Shown: one piece after another, positions 1 through 9,459 of the stretch
Layout of the letters: each line of letters begins with the position of its first letter
Numbering within the stretch: the first letter of the stretch is position 1
DNA from: Acinetobacter sp. Ac_5812
Lineage (GTDB): Bacteria; Pseudomonadota; Gammaproteobacteria; Pseudomonadales; Moraxellaceae
DNA length: 64,000 bases
Assembly (NCBI RefSeq): GCF_013072695.1
Contig: NZ_LXUK01000024.1
Coordinates: 1 to 64,000, forward strand
Direction of reading: 5' to 3'
Program-made: the position numbers and the translations under genes
Notes under the pieces: generated by a model
What the model saw: the letters and a program-made list of their open reading frames with translations, nothing else
The model's database searches: none
Told to the model about the DNA's origin: nothing

Positions 1-3000
1 CGTGTCACAACGGAAGTCGGTACATTAAATACCCGAGTGACCAATGAAGTTGGGACCTTAAATACCCGTATTGATGGTGTTGATACCACGATTGCAGGGA
101 TTGATGGACGAGTGACTACCAATAGCAATGATATTGCGACGTTAGATGGTCGTGTCACAACGGAAGTCGGTACATTAAATACCCGAATTGGTAATGAAGT
201 AGCAGGCTTAAATACTCGTGTGACCAATGAAGTTGGGACACTTAATACGCGGATTGATGGTGTTGATACCACAATTGCAGGTATTGATGGACGAGTAACA
301 GTCAATACTAATGATATCGTTGCCTTACAAAATGGTTTAGGCAATGTTTCTGCAAGTGCAGTGATTTATGACAGTGCGGCTAAAGATACGGTTACTTTAC
401 AAGGTACATCTGGGACAAAGATTACCAATCTGCAAGATGCAACTTTAGATGTAAACTCTAAAGATGCAGTAACGGGTAAACAGCTACATGCAACTAATAA
501 TAGCATTACAGCATTGGATGGACGAGTTACAACTGAGGTAGGAACTTTAAATACTCGTGTAACCAATGAAGTCGGGACACTCAATACCCGTATTGATGGT
601 GTTGATACAACAATTGTAGGGCTTGACGGACGTGTTACCAGCAATAGTAATGATATCGTGACACTCGATGGCCGTGTCACAACTGAAGTGGGAACATTGA
701 ATACGCGTATTGGCAATGAAGTAGTAGGCTTAAATACTCGTGTAACCAATGAAGTTGGGACACTCAATACGCGGATTGATGGTGTTGATACAACGATAGC
801 TAGTATTGATGGGCGAGTAACAAACAATACCAATGATATCGTTGCCTTACAGAATGGTTTAGGTAATGTTTCAACAAGTGCAGTGATTTATGACAGTGCA
901 ACTAAAGATACGGTGACTTTGCAAGGTACATCTGGGACGAAGATTACTAATCTGAGAGATGCAACTTTAGATGCAAACTCTAAAGATGCTGTGACGGGTA
1001 AACAGTTACATATGACCAACATCAATGTCACAACATTGAGTGATCGAGTGACAACAGAGGTAGGGAATCTAAATACAGCATTAACCGCAGGTTTGTCCAA
1101 TACATTAACCGATGCTAAATCTTATACTGATCAACAAGCGACGACGACCTTAACCACGTCGAAAGGTTATACAGACCAACAAGCTGTGATTCTCGACGGA
1201 AAGATTACAACCAGTGCGAATACTATCAACGCACGTATTGATGGAGTAGATACTCGTATTGGTACGGAAGTTGCGACTTTAGATGGTAAAATCACAGCCA
1301 ATACAACAGCCATTAGCACTTTAGATGGGCGTGTGACAACAGAGGTAGGGAATCTAAATACAGCATTAACTGCAGGTTTGTCCAATACATTAACCGATGC
1401 TAAATCTTATACTGATCAACAAGCGACGACGACCTTAACCACGTCGAAAGGTTATACAGACCAACAAGCTGTGATTCTGGACGGAAAGATTACAACCAGT
1501 GCGAATACCATCAACACACGTATTGATGGAGTAGATACCCGTATTGGTACAGAAGTTGCGACTTTAGATGGTAAAATCACAGCTAATACAACAGCCATTA
1601 GCACTTTAGATGGACGAGTTACAACAGAGGTAGGGAATCTAAATACAGCATTAACCGCAGGTTTGTCCAATACATTAACCGATGCTAAATCTTATGCTGA
1701 TCAACAAGCGACGACGAGCTTAACGACATCGAAAGGTTATACAGATCAACAAGCTGTGATTCTGGACGGAAAGATTACAACCAGTGCAAATACCATCAAC
1801 ACACGTATTGATGGAGTAGATACCCGTATTGGTACAGAAGTTGCGACGTTGGACGGTAAAATCACAGCTAATACAACAGCCATTGGTCAAAATGCCTCAG
1901 CCATTAGTGCTCTAGATGGCCGAGTTACAATCAATACGAATGATATCGCTGCATTACAAAATGGTTTAGGTAATGTTTCTGCAAGTGCAGTGATTTATGA
2001 CAGTACCGCTAAAGATATGGTTACTTTGCAAGGCACATCTGGGACGAAAATTACCAATCTGAAAGATGCAACTTTATCAGCTACATCAACAGATGCTGTG
2101 ACTGGTAGACAGCTACATACAGTAGATGGTCGTATAACCAGTGAAGTTGATACTTTAAACACTCGTATTGGTTATGAGGTTTCGGGTTTAGATGGCAAAA
2201 TAATGACCAATACAAATACGATAAATACCCGTATTGATGGAGTAGATACTCGAATTGGCACCGAAGTCGCTACTCTAGACAATAAGATTGGTCAAAACAC
2301 AACGGCGATTGGAAAAAATGCTATAGCAGTCAGTACATTGGATAGTCGAGTTACAACTGAAGTTGGTACTTTAAATACGCGTATTGATGGTGTGGATACG
2401 ACAGTTGCGAGTATTGATGGTCGAGTCACAACCAATACCAATGATATCGCGGCCTTACAAAATGGTTTAGGTAATGTTTCTGCAAGTGCAGTGATTTATG
2501 ACAGTGCTGCTAAAGATGCGGTGACCTTACAGGGTGCGACTGGGACGAAAATTACTAATCTGAAAGATGCAACTTTATCAGCTACATCAACTGATGCTGT
2601 GACAGGTAGACAATTACATGCGGTCGATGGTCGTATAACAACGGAAGTCGGTACATTAAATACGCGAATTGGCAATGAAGTGACAAGTTTAAATACGCGT
2701 ATTGATACAACTAATACTACATTCGTTCAGACATTGGGAGGTGGCGCATTATGGAGTAATGGTGTATTCACAGCGCCAACTTTTAGCATTCAAGGGCAAG
2801 TGAAAAATACGGTGAGTGATGCCTTCGTCGCCGTTGATCAACAGTTAGGTACAATTAAAACCTCAGTATCAGATTTAAAAACACATACAGAGCAACAAGC
2901 TGTATCTAACTTAAATGATGCAAAAAATTATACAGACCAACAAACCACAACAGCATTGAATAATGCAAAAAATTATACCGATCAGCAGACCACTACAACC

Positions 3001-4065
3001 TTAAATGATGCAAAAACCTATGCTGATCAAAAGGCAGCTGATGGCAAAGCTTATACAGATCAGCAAACAGTATCGGCTCTAAATAATGCAAAAACCTATG
3101 CTGACCAAAAAGCAGCTGATGGTAAAGCCTATACCGATCAGCAAACCACCTCTGTACTCAATGATGCAAAAAGTTATGCAGATCAGAAAGCAGCCTCTTC
3201 TTTAAGTGGTGCGAAAGATTATACCGACCAACAAACAGCATCTACACTTTCGACGGCAAATGGCTATACCGATAGTAAAATTGCAGACGTACAAACTCAA
3301 TTAACAGCCAGTAATCAGTTTGTTCAAGTACATGGCACGGTAGATGCTCAGGCAGCTTCTGCAACAGGTGAAAACTCGGTGGCGATTGGAGCGAATACAG
3401 TGGTGACAGGTGATCGTTCAACTGCGGTAGGTGTGGGCAATCAAGTTTCAGGCAATGGTTCAGGTGCTTTTGGTGACCCTAATATTGTATCTGGAAATGG
3501 CAGTTATGTTATGGGGAATGACAATAAAGTCACGTCCGATAATACGTTTGTACTGGGCAATAATGTCAATACAGACGCTAAAAATGCCGTCGTCTTAGGT
3601 AATGATTCGGAGTCGAAGCGTGACAATACAGTTTCGGTCGGTGCGAAGGGTAAAGAACGTCAGGTGATTCATGTAGCCGATGCAACTGAAGATACGGATG
3701 CTGTTAATTATAAACAGTTAAAGGCAACAGCAAGTTCTGCAAATAGTTACACCAATGAACGAGTGAACGCCCTAAACAGTGCATTCCAAGATTATCGTAT
3801 GGAAACTGAACAACGCTTCCAAAAGGTAGACGAACGTTTTAATCGCCAAGGGGCGATGACTGCTGCAATGATGAATATGGCAAGCAGCGCTTCGAGTGTG
3901 AAGGGGCAAAATCGAGTGGGTGTTGGCGCTGGTTTTCAGGGACAGGAACAGGCCGTTTCGATTGGTTATCAACGCATAATTAACGAAAACACCTCACTTA
4001 CCATTGGCGGTGCATTCACTAAAGAGGAGAGTTCTGGAGGTGTTGGTGTTGGCTTTGGTTGGTAA
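1..4065 (+). CDS. Trimeric autotransporter adhesin (YadA/Ata-like), 5' end outside the window
   Basis: Type Vc secreted adhesin that would trimerise in the outer membrane and display a long fibrous stalk. The frame is open from base 1, so the true start lies upstream; the GTG at 37 is internal. The visible ~1354 residues are mostly coiled-coil stalk (units such as TEVGTLNTRI, GVDTTIAGIDGRV and SYTDQQ). Near 3367-3600 comes a YadA-head-like stretch with NSVAIGAN, STAVGVGN and FVLGNN strands, then a neck-like segment (DAVNYKQLKA). The last ~75 residues are the membrane anchor: an amphipathic coiled coil followed by four beta strands ending in GVGFGW. The repeats are very similar at DNA level. 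A strong terminator follows. Adhesion or biofilm roles are known for the family (A. baumannii Ata), but the binding partner here is unknown. Confidence 0.95.
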   Translation, partial: RVTTEVGTLNTRVTNEVGTLNTRIDGVDTTIAGIDGRVTTNSNDIATLDGRVTTEVGTLNTRIGNEVAGLNTRVTNEVGTLNTRIDGVDTTIAGIDGRVTVNTNDIVALQNGLGNVSASAVIYDSAAKDTVTLQGTSGTKITNLQDATLDVNSKDAVTGKQLHATNNSITALDGRVTTEVGTLNTRVTNEVGTLNTRIDGVDTTIVGLDGRVTSNSNDIVTLDGRVTTEVGTLNTRIGNEVVGLNTRVTNEVGTLNTRIDGVDTTIASIDGRVTNNTNDIVALQNGLGNVSTSAVIYDSATKDTVTLQGTSGTKITNLRDATLDANSKDAVTGKQLHMTNINVTTLSDRVTTEVGNLNTALTAGLSNTLTDAKSYTDQQATTTLTTSKGYTDQQAVILDGKITTSANTINARIDGVDTRIGTEVATLDGKITANTTAISTLDGRVTTEVGNLNTALTAGLSNTLTDAKSYTDQQATTTLTTSKGYTDQQAVILDGKITTSANTINTRIDGVDTRIGTEVATLDGKITANTTAISTLDGRVTTEVGNLNTALTAGLSNTLTDAKSYADQQATTSLTTSKGYTDQQAVILDGKITTSANTINTRIDGVDTRIGTEVATLDGKITANTTAIGQNASAISALDGRVTINTNDIAALQNGLGNVSASAVIYDSTAKDMVTLQGTSGTKITNLKDATLSATSTDAVTGRQLHTVDGRITSEVDTLNTRIGYEVSGLDGKIMTNTNTINTRIDGVDTRIGTEVATLDNKIGQNTTAIGKNAIAVSTLDSRVTTEVGTLNTRIDGVDTTVASIDGRVTTNTNDIAALQNGLGNVSASAVIYDSAAKDAVTLQGATGTKITNLKDATLSATSTDAVTGRQLHAVDGRITTEVGTLNTRIGNEVTSLNTRIDTTNTTFVQTLGGGALWSNGVFTAPTFSIQGQVKNTVSDAFVAVDQQLGTIKTSVSDLKTHTEQQAVSNLNDAKNYTDQQTTTALNNAKNYTDQQTTTTLNDAKTYADQKAADGKAYTDQQTVSALNNAKTYADQKAADGKAYTDQQTTSVLNDAKSYADQKAASSLSGAKDYTDQQTASTLSTANGYTDSKIADVQTQLTASNQFVQVHGTVDAQAASATGENSVAIGANTVVTGDRSTAVGVGNQVSGNGSGAFGDPNIVSGNGSYVMGNDNKVTSDNTFVLGNNVNTDAKNAVVLGNDSESKRDNTVSVGAKGKERQVIHVADATEDTDAVNYKQLKATASSANSYTNERVNALNSAFQDYRMETEQRFQKVDERFNRQGAMTAAMMNMASSASSVKGQNRVGVGAGFQGQEQAVSIGYQRIINENTSLTIGGAFTKEESSGGVGVGFGW
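331..2619 (+). repeat. Four dispersed copies of a ~159-bp stalk module in the adhesin gene
   Basis: Near-identical ~53-residue modules beginning NGLGNVSASAVIYDS and ending DAVTG(K/R)QLH start at about 331, 853, 1960 and 2461. They probably act as neck-like connectors between coiled-coil segments. Copies 1 and 2 (DVNSK/DANSK) resemble each other most; copies 3 and 4 share SATSTDAVTGRQLH, which suggests pairwise duplication. Confidence 0.85.
1051..1882 (+). repeat. Tandem 285-bp repeat, about 2.9 copies, inside the adhesin gene
   Basis: Copies begin at 1051, 1336 and 1621, each with ACAACAGAGGTAGGG, giving an exact 285-bp (95-codon) period. The third copy diverges near 1882, where ATTGGTCAAAATGCC begins. 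Only scattered substitutions separate the copies, and the period is a multiple of three, so gain or loss of units keeps the frame and changes stalk length. Confidence 0.9.
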
Positions 4066-4087
4066 AATAATTTAAGCAGTCGTAAAG

Positions 4088-4120
4088 GAAAACCCATTCA
4101 TTTTGAATGGGTTTTCTCAA
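4088..4120 (+). terminator. Rho-independent terminator after the adhesin gene
   Basis: A perfect 12-bp stem (GAAAACCCATTC / GAATGGGTTTTC) at 4088-4099 and 4105-4116 with a 5-nt loop. A/T tracts on both sides would let it serve the convergent gene ending at 4130 as well. Confidence 0.85.
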
Positions 4121-4129
4121 TTTATAGGC

Positions 4130-5173
4130 TTAGTTGGTTTTCATTTCTAAGACCAGTTGATTGATTAGATCAGCTGCTTCCAACTCTCTTATTTGTGCAA
4201 CATTACTGCCCGCCCAAAAAGCGCCATAACTAAAATCATGTTGTGCGCTTGCGAAAGACATGAGTTGTTTAGCTAAATCATAGGTATATGGATAAGCAGG
4301 GACTTTGGGACGATTGGGTGAATCAATCTGTGTATGCCAAGTACCGAGTAAGCCCCGTGCAGGTCGACCAGACAGACTTGCACTGATTTGAGTAATATTT
4401 TGGCTAAATAGAGCTTTACGGTAGGCTGCATTTGCGCTTGAACTTTTACATTGTACAAATGCTGTACCTAATTGCACCGCAGCAGCTCCTAATTTCAGTA
4501 TGGTTCTAGCCTGCTCGCCATTCATAATGCCACCTGCGGCAATCACAGGGAGAGTACAATGTTGAGTGATCAAGGACACTAAATCAGCTGTCTTTATTGC
4601 AGCATCAAAATGTTGATTGAAAATACCACGATGCCCACCGGCCTCAATGCCTTGCGCGATAATGATATCAATGCCAGCGGCTTCAATGGCTTGGGCTTCA
4701 AGTAAATTGGTCGCAGAGACCATTGTGATAATCCCCGCATCTTTGAGTGCTTGAATTTGATGGGGGTGTGGAATCCCAAAATGAAAACTCACCGCTTTGG
4801 GGCTGGTTTCAAGTACCACATGCAGATAGTCATCATTGTCTAAAAAGCTGGGATAAATGCAATTCAGGTGTGTGGGGGGGGCTGCTTTAAACTTCTCAAA
4901 TTGAGGACGAATATAATCAATCCAATGTTGTGCCGTTTCAGGATTCAAAGCTTCTGATTGATGACAAAAGAAATTCACTTGAAAGGGCTGATCTGTTAAC
5001 GATTGAGTTTTTAAAATCTGGGCTTTAGCTGCTTCTGGCGTATTTGCACCAAGACCTAAGGAACCTAATGCACCTTGATTAGAAACTTCTGCGGCAAGTT
5101 CTGGTGTTGAAACACCTGCCATTGGTGCAAGTAAAATCGGATGTTTTATTTCTAATAATTGTAAAATTGACAT
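4130..5173 (-). CDS. Nitronate monooxygenase (NPD/2-nitropropane dioxygenase family)
   Basis: FMN-dependent cytosolic enzyme of 347 residues that oxidises alkyl nitronates such as propionate-3-nitronate. The N-terminus has the family signature HPILLAPMAGVSTPELA (about 11-27). The conserved GIEAGGHRG (175-183) supplies the likely catalytic His181, and AAGGIMNGEQARTILKLGA with GTAF forms the phosphate-binding end of the TIM barrel. Length is normal for class I NMOs. It stands alone, convergent with the adhesin gene and about 120 bp downstream of the VIT-family gene on the same strand. Family assignment is secure; the substrate is inferred. Confidence 0.9.
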   Translation of the reverse strand: MSILQLLEIKHPILLAPMAGVSTPELAAEVSNQGALGSLGLGANTPEAAKAQILKTQSLTDQPFQVNFFCHQSEALNPETAQHWIDYIRPQFEKFKAAPPTHLNCIYPSFLDNDDYLHVVLETSPKAVSFHFGIPHPHQIQALKDAGIITMVSATNLLEAQAIEAAGIDIIIAQGIEAGGHRGIFNQHFDAAIKTADLVSLITQHCTLPVIAAGGIMNGEQARTILKLGAAAVQLGTAFVQCKSSSANAAYRKALFSQNITQISASLSGRPARGLLGTWHTQIDSPNRPKVPAYPYTYDLAKQLMSFASAQHDFSYGAFWAGSNVAQIRELEAADLINQLVLEMKTN

Positions 5174-5291
5174 GATGCTTTACTCATTCCATTTTTAACC
5201 ACCTTAACGTAAAAACAAAAAGGCTTGCAAATAATAATCGCTATTTACTTGTTGAATATAGAGGTTATTTTTATATTAAAAAATTAGCTTT

Positions 5292-5993
5292 CTATATAGG
5301 TGTGACATTAAACAGAGAGCCGACCCAACTCGAAAATGCCATTGCCAAGACGCCCCATAACGTAATACGTAAACTACCTTTTAACATTGAGGTACGGGCA
5401 AAGTAACTGGATAAAGCACCTAATAAGGCTAATGAAATAACACCCGTGATCAAGACTGAGCGTGCGACCCATGTGCTTGGACTGAGTAAAATCGCGAGCA
5501 TGGGGAGGGCAGCGCCACATGAGAATGAGGCTGCTGAGGACAAAGCTGCTTGAACTGGGTTGGCTGCGGTATTTTCGTGAATCCCAATTTCATCTCGTGC
5601 ATGTGCACCAAGTGCATCATGTTCGGTGAGTTGCTTGGCAACTTCGTGTGCAAGTTCGGGATTTAAACCCCGTGAAATATAAATCTGAGTCAGTTCTTTT
5701 AATTCAGCATGCGGATTTTTTTCTAGTTCTCTAGCCTCAAATCGGAGATCCGATTTTTCAATGTCTTCTTGAGATTTGACCGAAATGTATTCGCCAGCTG
5801 CCATTGAGGTGGCACCAGAGATGAGTCCTGCGATACAGGTAATCAATAAGGTATGAGAACTTGCACCACTTGCAGCCATACCCATAATTAAACTGGTAAC
5901 GGAAATAATGCCATCATTGGCACCTAAAACAGCGGCTCTCAGCCAGCCAGAACGTTGTATCACATGCGGTTCTGCATGTTGGGAATAGGACAT
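5292..5993 (-). CDS. VIT1/CCC1-family (DUF125) metal transporter
   Basis: Integral membrane protein of 233 residues in the Fe2+/Mn2+ vacuolar-iron-transporter-like family. It shows the hallmark GANDGIISVTSLIMG (about 24-38), AAGEYISVKSQED (about 66-78), a central charged cytoplasmic segment rich in Glu/His that corresponds to the metal-binding domain, and C-terminal hydrophobic helices. In plants and yeast the family moves Fe/Mn into vacuoles; bacterial members are presumed to export or sequester excess metal. No Fur-like site was seen in the 218-bp divergent region shared with the NfrA-like gene. Family is confident; direction and substrate are inferred. Confidence 0.9.
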   Translation of the reverse strand: MSYSQHAEPHVIQRSGWLRAAVLGANDGIISVTSLIMGMAASGASSHTLLITCIAGLISGATSMAAGEYISVKSQEDIEKSDLRFEARELEKNPHAELKELTQIYISRGLNPELAHEVAKQLTEHDALGAHARDEIGIHENTAANPVQAALSSAASFSCGAALPMLAILLSPSTWVARSVLITGVISLALLGALSSYFARTSMLKGSLRITLWGVLAMAFSSWVGSLFNVTPI

Positions 5994-6223
5994 AATCTTG
6001 CTCTTTTAGATTGAGTGAATTTCATTATTTATAAAAGTGAATGTAGCGAATATTTGTAAAATTCTATTGATGATTCATAAACTTAATCTATTATAAAATA
6101 ACTTATTTTAACGATAGCATAACGATGATTTGGTTATAATATGTGAATAATTTAACACTTTAACTTTAGATTACATTGACTTTTTATTGTCTATATTCTG
6201 AGTATTTTTAGTTGAGATCTGCG

Positions 6224-7438
6224 ATGAACAATTCCAAAAATAAGCTGCTGAGTCATACACTATTAATTTTAGGTCTTATCTTACCAGTTCAACATGCATT
6301 CAGTGCTGACTCTGATTTTGTTAAAGAAGGGGATGCGGCATATAAACCAGGTAATCCAATTTATGATCGTTGGGACAAGTTTTATAAAATTGAACAAAGC
6401 CAGCCAGTAGAAGCTGAGAAAATCTTGCTTGAATTAGGTCAACTCACTCCACAAGATATCAAAGTCTGGAAAAGTTTGACCTACTTGCAGATTCGTTTAA
6501 ATAAGCAAGACGAGGCAATTCAGAGTGTTCGCAAAGCTGAGCAGCTTGAACCAGAAGATGATCTACTGAAATTACAAGAAGCGTATTTGTTAAATCAGCA
6601 AAAAAGCAACAAAGAAGCCTTAGTGATTTTTAAGAATTTATCAACCTCATCCGACGCTGAAATTGCTGCAAAAGCACAACAAGCAGTGCAAAACCTGAGC
6701 GGGTCATTTGTTCCCTCGACTTTTAAAGATGTGTATTTTGCCCCGTCTTATGAGTCACGTTATGACGATTTCATTTTTCCCTTAAAAATGCGTTATGGTA
6801 AGAATCTTGATAATGGTCGGGCACAAGTCTATGGCTTTGTGAATCTAAACCGTGACACCAAATCTAAAGGCGGCGTACGTCCAGAAATTATTGATGAGAA
6901 TGCAGTGACAATTGGTGTAGGAGCAAATTACCAGCCTTGGCAATCGATTCCGATCCGTGCATATTTAGAAGTGGGTGGTAGCTATGATCTGATTGACCGT
7001 AATCGGGATAAATTCCGGGAAAGTGTGGTGGGGGGTGTCACTGGCTATCAAGAATGGTATGCAAACCCAGCGATTGAGCAGCGTACGATTTGGAATGATT
7101 ACTTTACCGATCTGTATGGCAATGTGGCGAGTTACTCACGTGAAGACTATAATGTGATTGCTGATTTACGATTGCGTTCAGGTTTTAATGTATATCGCGG
7201 TGAAGCTGGTACCGTACAAGCTTATGGCAAACTGCATACTTTGGCAGATTCTAAAGGCGAAAATTACAATAATTTATTTGAATATGGTGCAGGCGTTGCT
7301 TGGCAGCCGTTTAACTATGTTCCAGTAAAACTAAGAGTTGAACGACTATATGGACATTACTTTAAAGATGCTTTAGCAGATGGCACTGAAAACTATAACA
7401 ACACACGTACTGAACTGGTTTTTTATAAGAGTTTTTAA
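6224..7438 (+). CDS. NfrA-like outer-membrane TPR/beta-barrel protein, putative exopolysaccharide exporter
   Basis: Predicted outer-membrane component of a polysaccharide secretion system, 404 residues from the ATG at 6224; an in-frame TTG at 6212 is less likely. The signal peptide ends near HAFSA (about 23-27). TPR-like helices follow (about 40-160, with KQDEAIQSVRKAEQLEPEDD typical of TPR). The second half (about 180-404) matches the C-terminal region of phage N4 adsorption protein NfrA: YESRYDDF, ITDLYGNVASYS-like and GVAWQPF strands, ending in Phe. E. coli NfrA is ~990 residues, so this is a short version with few TPRs. The next gene (epimerase) starts 2 nt after its stop, implying one operon; the polymerase operon converges on it. 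Alternative: another TPR-barrel porin such as BcsC or PgaA type. Confidence 0.8.
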   Translation: MNNSKNKLLSHTLLILGLILPVQHAFSADSDFVKEGDAAYKPGNPIYDRWDKFYKIEQSQPVEAEKILLELGQLTPQDIKVWKSLTYLQIRLNKQDEAIQSVRKAEQLEPEDDLLKLQEAYLLNQQKSNKEALVIFKNLSTSSDAEIAAKAQQAVQNLSGSFVPSTFKDVYFAPSYESRYDDFIFPLKMRYGKNLDNGRAQVYGFVNLNRDTKSKGGVRPEIIDENAVTIGVGANYQPWQSIPIRAYLEVGGSYDLIDRNRDKFRESVVGGVTGYQEWYANPAIEQRTIWNDYFTDLYGNVASYSREDYNVIADLRLRSGFNVYRGEAGTVQAYGKLHTLADSKGENYNNLFEYGAGVAWQPFNYVPVKLRVERLYGHYFKDALADGTENYNNTRTELVFYKSF

Positions 7439-7440
7439 CT

Positions 7441-8568
7441 ATGAAAAAAATGATATCGATTGTGTTTGGAACACGACCTGAACTGATTAAATTAGCACCT
7501 GTGATTTTAGAAGCTCAACAGGACTCTCGTTTTCAGGTCGAAGTTATTTTCACAGGTCAGCATGATGAGTTAGTTCGTGATGCAATTGAATTCTTTCAAA
7601 TAAAAATTGATCATCGTTTAAAAATGATGAATGCAGGTCAAAGTCTCAATCAATTATTAATACAAGGGCTAAATCAGTTAGAAGGTGTTTTTAATGATGG
7701 GCAACAGCGCGATGCGATTATCATTCAAGGGGATACCACAACTGTTTTAGCTGCTGGATTAGTCGCGTTTTCTATGAAAATTCCAGTCGCTCATGTTGAA
7801 GCAGGTTTACGTTCTTATGATTTAGAGCATCCATTTCCAGAAGAAGGCAATCGCCAACTGGTTTCAAGAATTACTCGATGGCATTTTGCACCGACTGAGC
7901 AGTCCAAACAGAATCTATTGCAGGAGCATATTGCTACTGATGCAATTACAGTAACTGGTAATACTGTGGTAGATGCAGTTTATTTAGGTCGAGAACTGAT
8001 TCAGTGTAAAGGAGCTGAACAAAATTATTTACAGCAACATGCTTTGAATTTTCCCACCGATGCACGAGTGGTCTTAATTACGGCCCATCGTCGTGAAAAT
8101 TTTGGTGAAGGCATTCAAAACATCTGTAATGCCGTTCAGCATCTAGCACAGAAATATAATGATGTGCATTTTGTGTGGCCTGTACACTTAAATCCTGCTG
8201 TACATGATCTTGTCCATGCTAAGTTTGATGGACAACCTCAAATACATTTGGTTAAACCACTTGACTACCCAAGTTTACTGGCTGTGATTGATCGGGCTAC
8301 TTTTATTTTAACGGATTCTGGTGGTTTACAAGAGGAAAGCCCTTCATTTAATAAGCCTGTACTGATCTTAAGAGAGACAACAGAGCGGCCTGAAGTAGTG
8401 CAGGTAGGTGCTGGGATATTAGTTGGGACGGATCAAGAAAAAATCGTAGCAGAAGCCGAGAAATTATTATCTGATCAAGCACATTACGAGCTGATGGCTA
8501 ATGTTCCTAATCCCTTTGGAGATGGTAAAGCCTCACAACGTATTTTAGACCAAATTGCAGATGGTTAG
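7441..8568 (+). CDS. wecB: UDP-N-acetylglucosamine 2-epimerase (non-hydrolysing, WecB family)
   Basis: Cytosolic enzyme interconverting UDP-GlcNAc and UDP-ManNAc; 375 residues, the same size as E. coli WecB (376). Signatures: FGTRPELIKLAPVI at the N-terminus, QGDTTTV, HVEAGLRSYD followed by HPFPEEGNRQL, TAHRRENFGEG and TDSGGLQEES. Start is 2 nt downstream of the NfrA-like gene stop, so the two are cotranscribed and probably coupled. No UDP-ManNAc dehydrogenase (wecC) is adjacent, so the likely product for local use is UDP-ManNAc itself. In E. coli WecB is needed together with NfrA/NfrB for the N4-receptor glycan; that link to this locus is an inference from gene content. Confidence 0.93.
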   Translation: MKKMISIVFGTRPELIKLAPVILEAQQDSRFQVEVIFTGQHDELVRDAIEFFQIKIDHRLKMMNAGQSLNQLLIQGLNQLEGVFNDGQQRDAIIIQGDTTTVLAAGLVAFSMKIPVAHVEAGLRSYDLEHPFPEEGNRQLVSRITRWHFAPTEQSKQNLLQEHIATDAITVTGNTVVDAVYLGRELIQCKGAEQNYLQQHALNFPTDARVVLITAHRRENFGEGIQNICNAVQHLAQKYNDVHFVWPVHLNPAVHDLVHAKFDGQPQIHLVKPLDYPSLLAVIDRATFILTDSGGLQEESPSFNKPVLILRETTERPEVVQVGAGILVGTDQEKIVAEAEKLLSDQAHYELMANVPNPFGDGKASQRILDQIADG

Positions 8569-8580
8569 TCTCGTGATTGA

Positions 8581-9459
8581 TTAGCTGTATTTGAGTTTAT
8601 ACCACAATGCGACTGCATAAACTGTCATACGGTTCATATAATGTGGACCGTCAAAAATATACACTTTTTGTCCTTCGTAGGCTTTCAGTTGTTGCATGAT
8701 TTCCCACGGGTAGGCGGAGCGAAACTTTCCGCCTTTAATGGGACGAAAAGCTTCTAATACAATCACAATATTGTCCCTACCAAATTCTTTTTGAAGATCT
8801 TCTAGCACGATACGGGCTTGTTGAGGTGAACGCGTTCCAACGCCAACACCATCTTGGAAGAATACACCTGTGTGGCTGGGTAACCAGCTTTTTAACCAGG
8901 AATCTAAATGTTCAGGTGCTTGTTCGCCACTATAGATACTGATCCAAAGAGGTTTAGGTAAGGTTCGGATGGCTTTGGCAAGATCATCTACACAGATCCA
9001 TGTTGGATCGGCTTCTACAGGGAAGTAATAGCCTTTGAGTGGAATGAATCTGGTGTGTTCAATGATCTTTTTTGACTTTTCAGCAAGTTGAAGGACATGA
9101 GAGCGAGCCAGTTTTTCATCATATTCTCCTGCTAAACCAAGCAAAATTTGTTGAGCCCATGCTTTTTGCTGGAGTTGTTTTAGATTAATGTTTTTATCCC
9201 ATTTTTCTAAACCCATGTCATGATCAAACCATGATTTAGATTGAACCACAGACCATTGCGGCACAAAAGTAGAAACACCAAGTAAGTCCCAATCGCCTGA
9301 CGGTGGCGTTGTAGCTAAGTCAGGTTGCCAGAACATACCTTCAATTTGTGGAGGTTGTACATCTGTTTTGAGATGATGAATACAACCTCCTAAAAATAAC
9401 AGGGCTGATAAAGCAAGCGTGATTAAGGTTGTGGATTTAGTCAGCCTTATTTTTAGCAT
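8581..9459 (-). CDS. DUF4434-like lipoprotein, putative TIM-barrel glycoside hydrolase
   Basis: Last gene of the minus-strand polysaccharide operon. Start chosen at 9459 (292 residues, MLKIRLTKS) because it gives a proper lipoprotein signal with lipobox FLGGC; an upstream GTG/ATG at 9495 would add 12 residues. After a short linker, the mature part reads like a small TIM-barrel hydrolase: GMFWQPD, LLGVSTFVPQWS, then GLAGEYD, LKGYYFPVEADPTW (the G-Y-Y-x-P-x-E pattern of DUF4434), PLWISIYSG, GVFFQDGVG, IVLEAFRP and YIFDGP. The conserved acidic residues Glu and Asp on strand ends would be the catalytic candidates. It overlaps the BcsB-like gene by 23 nt. A periplasmic glycan-trimming role is inferred by analogy with hydrolases in cellulose, PGA and Pel loci. 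Confidence 0.7.
   Translation of the reverse strand: MLKIRLTKSTTLITLALSALLFLGGCIHHLKTDVQPPQIEGMFWQPDLATTPPSGDWDLLGVSTFVPQWSVVQSKSWFDHDMGLEKWDKNINLKQLQQKAWAQQILLGLAGEYDEKLARSHVLQLAEKSKKIIEHTRFIPLKGYYFPVEADPTWICVDDLAKAIRTLPKPLWISIYSGEQAPEHLDSWLKSWLPSHTGVFFQDGVGVGTRSPQQARIVLEDLQKEFGRDNIVIVLEAFRPIKGGKFRSAYPWEIMQQLKAYEGQKVYIFDGPHYMNRMTVYAVALWYKLKYS

Noticed and set aside
366..1670. Several minus-strand open frames inside the adhesin gene
   Set aside because: They recur at the same place in each DNA repeat and mirror the coding strand; they are shadows of the repeat structure.
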